Below are positions 1-8,719 of a DNA stretch of 64,000 nt, piece by piece (position 1 is the first letter of the stretch; each line of letters opens with the position of its first letter). The notes beneath the pieces are model-generated. The model was not told the DNA's origin. It saw only the letters and a list, made by a program, of their open reading frames with translations, and did not search any database. Source of the stretch: Kutzneria sp. CA-103260 (GTDB lineage Bacteria; Actinomycetota; Actinomycetes; Mycobacteriales; Pseudonocardiaceae); NCBI RefSeq assembly GCF_018263855.1, contig NZ_CP073318.1, positions 1,178,001 to 1,242,000 of the forward strand. Reading direction: 5' to 3'. The translations under genes and the position numbers were made by a program.

Positions 1-2
1 TC

Positions 3-803
3 TCCCCACTGGTCCGGAAACTGGCCCGGGACAACGGGATTGACCTCGCGGCGGTCAAGCCGACCGGCCCGGACTCGATCATCCTGCGCAAGGACGTCGA
101 GGCCGCCGTGGCCAAGCCCGCGCCGGCCGTCGACGGCGAGCGGATCCCGCTGCGCGGCATGCGCCGGGCCATCGCCGAGAAGCTTTCCCGCAGCCGCAGC
201 GAGATTCCTGACGCCACCACGTGGGTCGACGTCGACGCCACCGGTCTGATGGAGGCCCGCAAGGTCATCGGCGTCGGCGTGCTGGCTCTGATGGCCCGCA
301 TCTGCGTGGCCGGGCTGGCCCGGTATCCCGAGCTCAATTCCACTGTGGACACCGAACGGCAGGAGATCGTCCGGCTCCGGAGCGTGAATCTGGGCTTCGC
401 CGTGCAGTCCGATCGCGGGCTCGTCGTCCCCGTCGTTCGCGGCGCCGACCGGCTCACCACTTCTGCGCTGGCCGCCGAGCTCACCCGCCTCACCGAGCTC
501 GCCCGAGCCGGCGGCCTCGGCCCCGAGGACATGACCGGCGGCACCTTCACCCTCAACAACTACGGTGTGTTCGGCGTCGACGGCTCCACCCCGATCATCA
601 ACCATCCCGAGGCCGGTCTGCTCGGCGTCGGCCGCATCGTCGACAAGCCCTGGGCCGTCGACGGCCAGCTCGCCGTGCGCAAGGTGACCCAGCTGTCCTT
701 CACCTTCGACCACCGGGTCTGCGACGGCGGCGTGGCCGGCGGCTTCCTCCGCTACGTCGCCGACTGCGTCGAACGCCCCCTGGTCCTGCTACAGGGCCTC
801 TAA
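3..803 (+). CDS. 2-oxoacid dehydrogenase E2 acyltransferase (5'-truncated)
   Basis: The gene runs in from the left edge, so the lipoyl domain is missing. The first ~36 residues form a peripheral subunit-binding domain (SPLVRKLARDNGIDL...). The catalytic acyltransferase domain follows, with the family pattern FTLNNYGVFG and the active-site motif DHRVCDGG near the C-terminus. E2 enzymes pass acyl groups from lipoamide to CoA in cytoplasmic pyruvate or branched-chain 2-oxoacid dehydrogenase complexes. The substrate cannot be fixed without the E1 genes, which would lie outside the window. Its stop codon overlaps that of the convergent DUF4190 gene. Confidence 0.88.
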   Translation, partial: SPLVRKLARDNGIDLAAVKPTGPDSIILRKDVEAAVAKPAPAVDGERIPLRGMRRAIAEKLSRSRSEIPDATTWVDVDATGLMEARKVIGVGVLALMARICVAGLARYPELNSTVDTERQEIVRLRSVNLGFAVQSDRGLVVPVVRGADRLTTSALAAELTRLTELARAGGLGPEDMTGGTFTLNNYGVFGVDGSTPIINHPEAGLLGVGRIVDKPWAVDGQLAVRKVTQLSFTFDHRVCDGGVAGGFLRYVADCVERPLVLLQGL

Positions 804-1303
804 CCGGCGCTGTGCATGACCTCCAGCCCGGTCATGAGAATGCCCAGGATCAGTGCGATGACCGACAGGATCACCCCCACCGCCGCCGTCGGCTTGCCCT
901 TGCGGTTCCCGACCAGGCCCACGATCCCCAGCACCAGCCCGCCCACCCCGAACGGGATCGGCAGGTAGTGCCGCCCGGGATCGAGATTGATCGGGAGCAG
1001 CCACACGACGCTCCCGACGAGGCCGAGGAGCAAGGACACCACCGCCAGGCCCGGCCCAGTCGCCGGGCCTGCGGGCCGTGGCGCGCCGGAGAATCCGGGA
1101 GCGGGGGCGGACCAGGGCTGCTGGACATAAGGCTGCGGCGGCATCGGGGCTTGCTGAGGGAACTGGCCGGGTTGGGCAACCGGGCCCTGCGGCGGAACCT
1201 GAGCCTGCGACGCTGCCGCGCCGGGGTCCTGCTGAGCTAAGTCGCCGGTGGGCGGTGTGCTCGGGCTCTGGCCGGTCGAGTCGGGCTGCGACTCCTGGGT
1301 CAT
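800..1303 (-). CDS. DUF4190 membrane protein
   Basis: 167 residues. The first ~80 are rich in Pro, Gln, Ala and Ser and probably disordered and cytosolic. The rest has two to three hydrophobic segments (GLAVVSLLLGLVGSVVWLL; FGVGGLVLGIVGLVG; AVGVILSVIALILGIL) with a GNRKGK turn, the usual DUF4190 architecture. The function of this family is unknown. The ATG has a GAGGGAG ribosome site, and a TAGGTT -10 box lies at 1340-1345 on the complementary strand. The stop overlaps the convergent E2 gene. Confidence 0.75.
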   Translation of the reverse strand: MTQESQPDSTGQSPSTPPTGDLAQQDPGAAASQAQVPPQGPVAQPGQFPQQAPMPPQPYVQQPWSAPAPGFSGAPRPAGPATGPGLAVVSLLLGLVGSVVWLLPINLDPGRHYLPIPFGVGGLVLGIVGLVGNRKGKPTAAVGVILSVIALILGILMTGLEVMHSAG

Positions 1304-1449
1304 TGGGACTCCCTCGCTGGCAGGACAGCTTCGGCGACAAACCTAGGCCAAATCACGCATCGAGACCGGGCCGACCGTCCTTTTGTCGCACACGCGCCAC
1401 GACGGACCGGGATGATGGTTTCGGCGGGTGAGCGAAGGGTCGGCTACTG

Positions 1450-2358
1450 TCATCCCGCTGTTCGCCGGTACCGGCCTGGTGGCGTGCCGTGGATGCGTTT
1501 GAATGCCGTGGCGAAGGCGAATTCCGACGAGTAGCCGACCTCGGCGGCGATGCTGTGTAGCGATGCGGTGGTGTCGCGCAGCAGGCGGGCCGCGGTGGTC
1601 ATGCGCCACCAGGTGACGTACGTCAGCGGCGGTTGCCCGACCAGGGCGGTGAACCGGCGGGCGAACGGCGCTCGGGACAGTCCGGCCTTGGCGGCGAGAC
1701 CGGCCACGGTCCACGGATACGTGGTGTCACGGTGAATCGCGTGCAGAGCGGCGGCGACCGGTGGGTCGTTCAGCGCCGCGGCCCAGCCGTCGGGGGCGTT
1801 GTCCGGCTGCTGCTGGATCCACGTGCGTAGGACGTACACCAGCAGGGTGTCCAGCAATCCGGGGATCACGGCGTCCGAGCCGAGGCCCGGCTCGGCCAAC
1901 TCGGCGCCGAGCAGCTCCACCGCGGTTCGCAGCCGCGGGTGCTGGCCGGCGTCGGCGGGCAGGTGGACGATCTCCGGCAGGCTCAGCAGCAACGGATGGG
2001 CCCGTGCCGGATCAAGTTGGTACGCGCCACAGAGGACGATGGTGTCCGCCGGCTCGACGGGTTCGGCGTGGTGCCGGGCGAACCGCGGATCGCAGGGCTC
2101 CGCGGGCACCGCGGTCGTCGGACTGTCGGCCAGCGCGTGCCCGCCTCCATGGGGCAGCAGGACGACATCGCCCGCTCGCAACGGGATCGGGTCGGCCGAG
2201 ACGGGAACGAGCCAGCAACTGCCCCGCAGCACCACCTGGAAGCCGGATGCCCCGGGCACCGGTCCGAACCACTGCCCCCAGGGCGCACGCCCGGCGACCC
2301 GGGCCGACCGCGGTTGGCCGGTCCGCATCACGCCGATCACGTCGCTGAGCATGTCCAC
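1450..2358 (-). CDS. AraC-family regulator with cupin sensor domain
   Basis: 302 residues. The N-terminal ~190 residues resemble an AraC-type cupin_6 ligand-binding domain (GDVVLLPHGGGHAL). The C-terminal ~100 residues carry the two helix-turn-helix units, VAGLAAKAGLSRAPFARRF and IAAEVGYSSEFAFATAF, ending in the GxxPGRYR signature. It is divergently transcribed from the quinone reductase gene, the classic layout for a regulator and its target. The GTG start sits six bases after a TAGGGT box, so the mRNA is probably leaderless. The inducer is unknown. Confidence 0.85.
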   Translation of the reverse strand: MDMLSDVIGVMRTGQPRSARVAGRAPWGQWFGPVPGASGFQVVLRGSCWLVPVSADPIPLRAGDVVLLPHGGGHALADSPTTAVPAEPCDPRFARHHAEPVEPADTIVLCGAYQLDPARAHPLLLSLPEIVHLPADAGQHPRLRTAVELLGAELAEPGLGSDAVIPGLLDTLLVYVLRTWIQQQPDNAPDGWAAALNDPPVAAALHAIHRDTTYPWTVAGLAAKAGLSRAPFARRFTALVGQPPLTYVTWWRMTTAARLLRDTTASLHSIAAEVGYSSEFAFATAFKRIHGTPPGRYRRTAG

Positions 2359-2364
2359 CCGGCC

Positions 2365-2370
2365 ACCCTA
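2365..2370 (-). promoter_or_regulatory. -10 box of leaderless AraC gene
   Basis: TAGGGT on the complementary strand, separated by six bases from the GTG start at 2358. No Shine-Dalgarno sequence is present, so transcription probably starts at the start codon. Confidence 0.55.
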
Positions 2371-2439
2371 GTCGCGCCGACGAGACGATCAAGTAGGAAA
2401 TCGGGACTCAGCCGCATGGATCGTCTCGCACGGTCGTCG

Positions 2440-2445
2440 TAGGTT
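2440..2445 (+). promoter_or_regulatory. -10 box of leaderless quinone reductase gene
   Basis: TAGGTT followed by six bases and the ATG at 2452. It lies back to back with the AraC promoter, about 70 bases apart, so one bound regulator could control both. Confidence 0.55.
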
Positions 2446-2451
2446 CGCGAC

Positions 2452-3372
2452 ATGAAGATCGCTCGATTCCACCGCCACGGTGACGCGTCGGTCATCCGCC
2501 ACGACGACGTCGAGGTTCCGCGGCCGGGACCGGACGAGGTGTTGCTCAAGGTCGCGGCCACCTCGTTCAACCCGACCGAGGCGGCTCTGCGCGCCGGGCT
2601 CCTGCGGGAGATCACGCCGGTGTCGCTGCCGTACGCCCTGGGGTGGGATGTGGCGGGCATCGTCGTGGCGACCGGTGCCGAGGTGAGCGTGCCCGCGGTC
2701 GGCGATCATGTCATCGGCTGGCTCGACGGCGGCGCCGCGGCCCAGTACGCCACGGCGCCGGCGCATCTGCTGGCACCCGCACCCACCAGGATTCCGCTCG
2801 CCGACGCCGCTGCCCTGCCGCTGGCGGGACTGACCGCGTGGCAGGCGGTCTTCGACCATGCTCGCGTCGTCGAAGGACAGCGCGTGCTGGTCAACGGGGC
2901 CGGCGGAGGCATCGGTGGGTTCGCCGTCCGCCTGGCCAAGCACGCCGGGGCGCAGGTCATCGCCACCGCCGGCCCGCGCAGCGCCGACCGGGTTCGCCGG
3001 CAGGGCGCGGACCACATCATCGACTACACCACCACCGCTGTCGGCCTGGCCGTGCGCGACCCCGTCGACACGATCATCAATCTGGTGTCGGTCGGCCGTC
3101 CGCAGGCCGAGGAACTCATCGCGCTGGTGCGTCCCGGTGGCGTCATCGTGTCGGCCACCACCCCGATTCCGCCGGCGTCCGACACCCGGATCACCGCGAC
3201 GCACTTCGTCACCCGCAGGGACACCGCCCAACTCGCCGCCCTGACGGCACTCGTCGACAAGGGCGTGGTCGATGTCGAGGTGACCCGGTCCTATCCGCTC
3301 GCCGAACTCGCCGACGTCCACCGACTCGGCGAGGCCGGCGACCTCCACGGCAAGGTCACGATTGTGCCCTGA
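2452..3372 (+). CDS. NADP-dependent quinone oxidoreductase (zinc-free MDR family)
   Basis: 306 residues. There is a GroES-like N-terminal domain with GWDVAGIV, then a Rossmann fold with VNGAGGGIGGFAVRLAKHAG at ~145-165. The structural and catalytic zinc ligands of true alcohol dehydrogenases are absent, as expected for the quinone-reductase branch. It probably reduces quinones or enones with NADPH in the cytoplasm. Start: ATG six bases after a TAGGTT box, no leader. The divergent AraC gene is the likely regulator. Confidence 0.87.
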   Translation: MKIARFHRHGDASVIRHDDVEVPRPGPDEVLLKVAATSFNPTEAALRAGLLREITPVSLPYALGWDVAGIVVATGAEVSVPAVGDHVIGWLDGGAAAQYATAPAHLLAPAPTRIPLADAAALPLAGLTAWQAVFDHARVVEGQRVLVNGAGGGIGGFAVRLAKHAGAQVIATAGPRSADRVRRQGADHIIDYTTTAVGLAVRDPVDTIINLVSVGRPQAEELIALVRPGGVIVSATTPIPPASDTRITATHFVTRRDTAQLAALTALVDKGVVDVEVTRSYPLAELADVHRLGEAGDLHGKVTIVP

Positions 3373-3465
3373 CCGAACGCGCGGTTATGCCGCCGACCCG
3401 AACTGCTTTATGCCCGCCAAACAAGCGCGGATGATATTTGCTGGTGCGAATAAATGATTCACGTG

Positions 3466-3496
3466 AAAAAGGCGGCGGAGTGAACTCCGCCGCCTT
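3466..3496 (-). terminator. Intrinsic terminator of the PAC2 gene
   Basis: A perfect 12-base inverted repeat (AAGGCGGCGGAG, four-base loop) is followed on the complementary strand by a run of five T, just past the stop of the gene ending at 3515. Confidence 0.85.
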
Positions 3497-3514
3497 GCGC
3501 CTACTGGTGGACAA

Positions 3515-4438
3515 TCACCGGCCCAGCGGTCCGGGCGGGCCGTCGCCGCGCTGACCGGGGCCGCCGCGGCCACGGCGGCGCAGGTAACGCTCGAAGTCGG
3601 CGGCGATGGCGTCGCCGCTGGTCTCGCTGAGCTGGTTGTCGGCGTCGGCGTCGCCGCGCTCCTCGAGGGCCCGCACGTAGTTGCGCACGTCCTCGTCCTC
3701 CTCAGCCATCTCGGTGACGGTCTGCTCCCACTCCTCGGCCTGCTCCGGCAGCGCCCCGAGCGGCACCTCGATGTCCAGGGCCTCCTCGACGCGGTGCAGC
3801 AGGGCCAGGGTGGCCTTGGGGGCGGGCGGCTGCGAGACGTAGTGCGGCACGGCGGCCCAGAACGAGATGGCCGGCACGCCGGCCTGCACGCAGGCGTCCT
3901 GGAACACGCCGACGATGCCGGTGGCACCCTCGTACCGGGAGCTCTCCAGGCCGAACTTGGCCGCCGAGTTGGCGTCGTAGGCCATGCCGGTGACCGGCAC
4001 GGGGCGGGTGTGCGGGGTGTCCATCAGCATCGCCCCGAGCGTCACGACGGTGGTCACGCCCAGCTGCTCGACGTAGCCGATGAGCTCGGCGCAGAACTTG
4101 CGCCAGCGCATGTTCGGCTCGATGCCGTGCACGAGCACCACGTCCACCGAGGACCCCGGCGGGCGGCACACCGACAGCCGGGTGGTCGGCCACTCGATCC
4201 GCCGTGTGATGCCCTCGACCATCCGGACCGTTGGTCGCGTGACCTGGAAGTCGTAGTAGTCGTCGGGGTCGAGTTCGGCGAGGGGAGTGGCGTCCCAGGT
4301 GAGTTCGAGGTGCTCGATCGCGGTGCTGGCGGCGTCGCCGGCGTCGTTCCACCCTTCGAAAGCGGCGACGAGGACGGGGTCGACGAGCTGACGCTGCTCG
4401 GCCGAGGCGTCCTCTGGGTTCAGGTCCGGATCGGTCAC
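3515..4438 (-). CDS. PAC2-family protein
   Basis: 307 residues matching the actinobacterial PAC2 (proteasome assembly chaperone 2-like) family: LVDPVLVAAFEGWNDAGDAAS near the N-terminus, and VVLVHGIEPNMRWRKFCAEL and VVTLGAMLMDTPHTRPVPV in the middle. The C-terminus is acidic then Arg/Gly-rich. The eukaryotic relative helps assemble 20S proteasomes, but bacterial members have no proven role. A homologue (Rv2125 in M. tuberculosis) lies near the same proteasome block. GTG start six bases after TAGGCT (4445-4450), so probably leaderless; a strong terminator follows. Confidence 0.85.
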   Translation of the reverse strand: MTDPDLNPEDASAEQRQLVDPVLVAAFEGWNDAGDAASTAIEHLELTWDATPLAELDPDDYYDFQVTRPTVRMVEGITRRIEWPTTRLSVCRPPGSSVDVVLVHGIEPNMRWRKFCAELIGYVEQLGVTTVVTLGAMLMDTPHTRPVPVTGMAYDANSAAKFGLESSRYEGATGIVGVFQDACVQAGVPAISFWAAVPHYVSQPPAPKATLALLHRVEEALDIEVPLGALPEQAEEWEQTVTEMAEEDEDVRNYVRALEERGDADADNQLSETSGDAIAADFERYLRRRGRGGPGQRGDGPPGPLGR

Positions 4439-4444
4439 CGGCCC

Positions 4445-4450
4445 AGCCTA
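4445..4450 (-). promoter_or_regulatory. -10 box of leaderless PAC2 gene
   Basis: TAGGCT on the complementary strand, six bases from the GTG start at 4438. Confidence 0.5.
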
Positions 4451-4611
4451 CGACCCAGCCCCGACCGAACTCGTTCGGTGCACCTCATAACTGCCCGCGC
4501 GTCGCGACGGCCGGGGATGTGGCGCTGGCCGCACCGGGTCCGCGAACGGCTGGTCGGCGCCCCTGGCTCGGTTACCGTTGGCGCACTGACTCCGACAGGC
4601 GGGAGAAACCG

Positions 4612-5274
4612 GTGCGCAGGCCGGCGGCGGTGCTGTTCGACATGGACGGCACCCTGATCGACTCCGAGAAGGTCTGGGACGTCTCGCTGGCCGACCTGGC
4701 CACCCACCTGGGCGGGGCGCTCACGCCCGAGACCAGGGCGGAGATGATCGGGTCCAACATGGACCGCACCATGGTGCTGATGTTCGAGGACCTGGGGCTG
4801 TCCCTGGAGCCGGTGGCCATGGACGAGGCCGGCCGATTTCTCACCAAGCGAACAGAGGAGCTGTTCCACGACGGCCTGCCGTGGCGGCCGGGGGCGGCCG
4901 AACTGCTCGCGGCGGTGCGGGCGGCGGGCGTGCCGACGGCGCTGGTCACCTCGACCGAGCGGGCGCTGACCGAGATCGCCCTGGACACGATCGGCCGTGA
5001 CTTCTTCGACGTGACCATCTGCGGCGACGAGGTGGACGGCCGGAACAAGCCGCTGCCCGAGCCCTATCTGAAGGCGGCCCGGCTGCTGGGCGTGGACCCG
5101 GCCGACTGCGTGGCGGTGGAGGACTCGCCGACCGGGTCGGCCTCGGCGGCGGCCGCCGGCTGCACGGTGCTGGTCGTGCCGTGCGACGTGGACGTGCCGA
5201 TCGGGCCGGGCATGGTGCACCGGGAGACGCTGGTCGGCGCGGACGTGCCGGCGCTGCGGGCACTGTTGTCCTGA
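4612..5274 (+). CDS. HAD-superfamily phosphatase (beta-phosphoglucomutase-like)
   Basis: About 220 residues from GTG 4612, which has a GGGAG ribosome site just upstream; an upstream in-frame GTG/ATG region looks non-coding. HAD motif I is FDMDGTLIDS (nucleophile and acid/base Asp), motif II is TSTERALTE, and motif III/IV are KPLPEPYL and VEDSPTGSASA. A helical cap sits between motifs I and II. It probably dephosphorylates a small sugar phosphate or nucleotide; the substrate cannot be told from sequence. A TACCGT box at 4573-4578 could be its -10 element. Confidence 0.85.
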   Translation: MRRPAAVLFDMDGTLIDSEKVWDVSLADLATHLGGALTPETRAEMIGSNMDRTMVLMFEDLGLSLEPVAMDEAGRFLTKRTEELFHDGLPWRPGAAELLAAVRAAGVPTALVTSTERALTEIALDTIGRDFFDVTICGDEVDGRNKPLPEPYLKAARLLGVDPADCVAVEDSPTGSASAAAAGCTVLVVPCDVDVPIGPGMVHRETLVGADVPALRALLS

Positions 5275-5345
5275 CTAATCGCCCCTACGACTGGTATGTC
5301 GCCCGGCCGACTGGCATTCTGGCTGGCACTACCGGGGACGAGATG

Positions 5346-5389
5346 GGCGCCGCGGGCCACCGCGGCCCGCGGCGCCTGATTTCTTTTAC
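5346..5389 (+). terminator. Intrinsic terminator after HAD gene
   Basis: A perfect 13-base inverted repeat (GGCGCCGCGGGCC, loop ACCGC) at 5346-5376 is followed by TGATTTCTTTTA. The rest of the 258-base gap 5275-5532 holds no recognisable gene. Confidence 0.8.
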
Positions 5390-5532
5390 CGGCCTATTAT
5401 GCGAAACGAGACCGGATCGTTTTGCGGTGTGGCGTACGTGACCGTGTCGGACCGGGTTGGCGAATTGCCTTACCGATCAGTAGCGGATGTCCTTGTGGGA
5501 ACGTCTCTTTCCCGAGGACAGGAGTCGCCACT

Positions 5533-6549
5533 GTGAGGGCGTCCATTCGCACCAGCGCTCCCGCGCGCCATGCCGCCATGCTCGGCATCGGCGTGTACCG
5601 GCCCCGGCTGGTCGTGGACAACGACGAGGTGGCCGGGCTCATCGACTCGTCCGACGAATGGATCCGCACGCGCTCGGGAATCGAGCGCAGACGCTGGGCC
5701 GGCGAGGACGAGACTATCGTCGAGATGGCCACGGCGGCGGCCGCCATGGCGATCGAGCGCAGCGGCGTCGACCCGGCCGGGATCGGCTGCGTGCTGCTGG
5801 CCACCATCTCCAACCTCAAGCAGACGCCGGCCGCGGCCAGCGAGGTCGCCACCCGGGTCGGCGCGGTCAACGCCGGCGCGATGGACATCTCGGCCGCCTG
5901 CGCGGGCTTCTGCTACGGCCTGGCGCTGGCCGGGGACATCGTGCGCGGCGGCAGCGCCGAGACCGTGCTGGTGATCGGCGTGGAGCGGATGACCGACCTG
6001 ATCGACCACCGGGACCGGGGCACCGCGTTCCTGTTCGCCGACGGGGCCGGCGCGGCGGTCGTCGGTCGCAGCGAGGAGCCGGGCATCGGCCCGGTGGTGT
6101 GGGGCAGCGACGGCACCCAGGGCGAGCTGATCAGCCAGGACCACAGCTGGCTGGACTGGCGGGACCAGCTGGCCAAGGACCCGTCGACCGAGGCGCCGGC
6201 GCTGCGCATGAACGGCCAGCCGGTGTTCCGCTGGGCGACCGTGGAGATGGCCAAGGTGGCCCGCCGCACGCTGGAGGCGGCCGGCGTGGACGTGGCCGAT
6301 CTCGGCGCGTTCATCCCGCACCAGGCCAATGACCGGATCACCCAGGCACTGGCCAAGTCGCTGCGGCTGCCGCCGACGGTGGCCGTCGCCCGGGATGTGG
6401 TGGAGCAGGGCAACACTTCCGCCGCGTCAGTGCCGCTGGCCATGGAGGCGCTGCTGTCCTCGGGCGAGGCCCGCAGCGGCGACACCGCCCTGTTGCTGGG
6501 CTTCGGCGCCGGACTGAGCTTCGCCGGCCAGGTGGTCGTGCTTCCCTAG
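5533..6549 (+). CDS. 3-oxoacyl-ACP synthase III (KAS III/FabH-like)
   Basis: 338 residues from GTG 5533, which has GGACAGGAG eight bases upstream. The catalytic triad is complete: Cys123 in SAACAGFCYG, His263 in FIPHQAN and Asn294 in QGNTS. Length and motifs fit FabH-type enzymes that condense acyl-CoA with malonyl-ACP. It stands alone, without acpP, fabD or fabF beside it, so it may serve a specialised pathway rather than housekeeping fatty-acid synthesis. The next gene starts about 115 bases later, in the same direction. Confidence 0.88.
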   Translation: MRASIRTSAPARHAAMLGIGVYRPRLVVDNDEVAGLIDSSDEWIRTRSGIERRRWAGEDETIVEMATAAAAMAIERSGVDPAGIGCVLLATISNLKQTPAAASEVATRVGAVNAGAMDISAACAGFCYGLALAGDIVRGGSAETVLVIGVERMTDLIDHRDRGTAFLFADGAGAAVVGRSEEPGIGPVVWGSDGTQGELISQDHSWLDWRDQLAKDPSTEAPALRMNGQPVFRWATVEMAKVARRTLEAAGVDVADLGAFIPHQANDRITQALAKSLRLPPTVAVARDVVEQGNTSAASVPLAMEALLSSGEARSGDTALLLGFGAGLSFAGQVVVLP

Positions 6550-6664
6550 CTTGTTGCATATGAGTTGCAGTTAGCGTTCAAGTGAACTGATCAGGTTCTC
6601 CACGCGAAGTGATCTGGTGACCCGACTCGCGCCAGTTCGCCCCTTCTGTCTGGAGAACCGGATC

Positions 6665-6934
6665 ATGACAAGTCTTTCCCCACTGTCGCGCCGCCGCCTG
6701 TTCCGCGGCGCGCTGGCCGTCGGCGCCGCCGGCGTGGTCGGCGGTGTCGCCGTCGAGGCGTTCACCACGGGCGCGTCGGCGCAGACCGAACAGTCGGCAC
6801 AGGCCGCCGGCGAGCCCGTGGTGGCGCACGTCCGGGACGTCGCGTCGGGGGACATCGACATCTTCGTCGGCACCCGGGTGGTCCGGCTCAAAGACCCGCA
6901 ACTGGCCGCCCGCCTGGCCCAGGCCGCCCGCTGA
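6665..6934 (+). CDS. Small Tat-signal protein upstream of DUF4331 gene
   Basis: 89 residues from ATG 6665, with GGAG at ~6651. The N-terminus is a twin-arginine signal (SRRRLFRGALAVGAAGVVGG) ending near ASAQT. The short mature part ends VRDVASGDIDIFVGTRVVRLKDPQLAARLAQAAR. It is probably exported folded, perhaps with a partner. It is the first gene of an apparent three-gene operon with a DUF4331 protein (18 bases downstream) and a ~93-residue protein. No function is known to me. Confidence 0.8.
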   Translation: MTSLSPLSRRRLFRGALAVGAAGVVGGVAVEAFTTGASAQTEQSAQAAGEPVVAHVRDVASGDIDIFVGTRVVRLKDPQLAARLAQAAR

Positions 6935-6951
6935 CGAGGAGAGACCGTTCC

Positions 6952-8355
6952 GTGTCATCGCATCGCGAAGCCCCCGAGATCTCCCAGGACCCGGTCGCCG
7001 ACTCCGCGGACCTGTACGCGTTCGTCAGCCCCGACGTGCCCAACACCGTCACGCTGATCGCCAACTACGTGCCGCTGCAGTCGCCGGCCGCCGGCCCGAA
7101 CTTCTTCGAGTTCGGCGAGGACGTGCTGTACGAGATCAACATCGACAACGACGGCGACGGCCGGCCGAACGTGACCTACCAGTTCCGGTTCAAGACCGTG
7201 CTGGGCAACAACAACACGTTCCTCTACAACACCGGGCCGATCCAGTCGCTGGACTCGCCCAACTGGAACCGCAAGCAGTTCTACGACGTCGCCCGGGTCG
7301 TGCACAGCGGCAACCAGGCCACGGCCCAGACCGTCGGCCACAACCTGGCCAGCCCGCCGTGCAACATCGGCCCGCTGTCCACGCCGAACTACGGCAAGCT
7401 GGCCGCCGACGCCGTGCACGACCTCGGCGGCGGCCGCAAGGTGTTCGCCGGGCAGCGCTCCGACGGCTTCTACGTGGACCTCGGCTCGATCTTCGACCTC
7501 GGCCGGCTGCGCCCGTTCGACGGCGCCCACAACAACTTCGGGCTGGCCAAGCTGGTCAACTCCGGCGGCGTCAACGCCACCAAGGACCTCAACGTGCACA
7601 CCATCGCGCTACAGGTGCCGATCTCCGACCTGACCCGTGGCGGCGGCAACAGCAAGGACGTCAACAACCCGGCCGCCGTCATCGGGGTGTGGACCGCCGC
7701 CAGCCGCCAGCAGGTCAAGCTGTGGGACGACATCAAGCGCAAGCACGAGTGGTCCGGGCCGTGGACCCAGGTGTCCCGGCTGGGCAACCCGCTGGTCAAC
7801 GAGGTGCTGATTCCCATGTCCCGCAAGGACGAGTGGAACCGCTCGCAGCCCGCCGACGACAAGAACTTCGCCCAGTTCGTGACCAAGCCCGAGCTGGCCG
7901 GCCTGCTGCCGGTGCTCTATCCCGGCGCGTTCCCCAACCTGGACGCGCTGAACAAGGCCGGCAAGTCCCGCGACGACCTGGCCGCCGTGCTGCTGACCGG
8001 GCTTCCCTCCGGTGTGGTCAACGGCTTCCAGAACAACACCGGGCAGGTGCAGGCCGACATGCTGCGGCTGAACACCGCCGTGCCGCCGGCCCAGAAGCCC
8101 AACATCCTCGGTGTGGTCGGCGGCGACCTGGCTGGCTTCCCCAACGGGCGGCGGGTCTACGACGACGTGGTGTCGGTCGAGTTGCGGGCCATCGCCGGCG
8201 TCACGTTCAGCCTCATCGACAAGACGTTCAAGCCCGACGCCGTGGCCGGCCAGCTCACCGACGGCCTCACCCCGGCCAACCTGGACATCCCGTTCATGCC
8301 GCACTTCCCGTACCTCGGACTGCCGCACGACGGCTTCGACACGCCGGCCAAGTAG
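6952..8355 (+). CDS. DUF4331 family protein
   Basis: 467 residues beginning MSSHREAPEISQDPVADSAD, the hallmark start of DUF4331. Asp/Asn-rich stretches such as DNDGDGRPNVTYQFRF suggest calcium-binding loops, and the fold should be beta-rich. There is no signal peptide of its own. The preceding small Tat protein could carry it across the membrane by hitch-hiking, which is inference. A GAGGAGA ribosome site precedes the GTG start. The biochemical role of DUF4331 is unknown. Confidence 0.85.
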   Translation: MSSHREAPEISQDPVADSADLYAFVSPDVPNTVTLIANYVPLQSPAAGPNFFEFGEDVLYEINIDNDGDGRPNVTYQFRFKTVLGNNNTFLYNTGPIQSLDSPNWNRKQFYDVARVVHSGNQATAQTVGHNLASPPCNIGPLSTPNYGKLAADAVHDLGGGRKVFAGQRSDGFYVDLGSIFDLGRLRPFDGAHNNFGLAKLVNSGGVNATKDLNVHTIALQVPISDLTRGGGNSKDVNNPAAVIGVWTAASRQQVKLWDDIKRKHEWSGPWTQVSRLGNPLVNEVLIPMSRKDEWNRSQPADDKNFAQFVTKPELAGLLPVLYPGAFPNLDALNKAGKSRDDLAAVLLTGLPSGVVNGFQNNTGQVQADMLRLNTAVPPAQKPNILGVVGGDLAGFPNGRRVYDDVVSVELRAIAGVTFSLIDKTFKPDAVAGQLTDGLTPANLDIPFMPHFPYLGLPHDGFDTPAK

Positions 8356-8365
8356 GAGGATTCCG

Positions 8366-8647
8366 TTGTCCGACAGCCTGGTCCTCGACATCGGCGGCGA
8401 CATCGGCGCGCTGGTCATCCACACCGGACCCGAACTCGACCACGCCGAGATCGAACTCAGTCCGGTCGGCTCCGACCACCAGCGGTTCCACAACCAGGTG
8501 CACCCCCGGCACTTACCCGACGGTGTGCGGCACAACGCCGTCTTCCCGAGAGTGCGCGCCGGCGAGTACACGATCTGGCGCGACCACTCGACAGTCCACG
8601 GCACCGTCCACATCCAGGGCGGCCACGTAGCCGAATACACCTGGTGA
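8366..8647 (+). CDS. Conserved small protein of the DUF4331 operon
   Basis: 93 residues starting at TTG 8366, six bases after a strong TAGGAGGA site that overlaps the DUF4331 stop; an in-frame extension upstream lies inside the DUF4331 gene. It is rich in His and acidic residues (FHNQVHPRHLPDGVRHN; WRDHSTVHGTVHIQGGHVAEY), which suggests metal binding. No known domain is recognised. It ends 73 bases from the convergent patatin gene, with a palindromic repeat between them. Confidence 0.75.
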   Translation: MSDSLVLDIGGDIGALVIHTGPELDHAEIELSPVGSDHQRFHNQVHPRHLPDGVRHNAVFPRVRAGEYTIWRDHSTVHGTVHIQGGHVAEYTW

Positions 8648-8650
8648 TCC

Positions 8651-8713
8651 CGCGAGTCCCGCTCTCAGGCAGTCATGAACTCAACACATGGTTGCCCGAG
8701 AGCGGGACTCGCG
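8651..8713. repeat. Palindromic intergenic element, copy 1
   Basis: Sixteen-base arms (CGCGAGTCCCGCTCTC and its complement) enclose a ~31-base centre containing GGCA...CATGGTTGCC. It lies between the convergent stops at 8647 and 8720. Related copies are at 41393-41468, 44313-44386 and 52679-52752. It could terminate transcription on both strands. Confidence 0.8.
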
Positions 8714-8719
8714 GGGGTT

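Noticed and set aside
6744..8630. A 628-codon plus-strand frame over the DUF4331 operon
   Set aside because: Arg/Pro-rich shadow of the three real genes, which have ribosome sites and recognisable domains.
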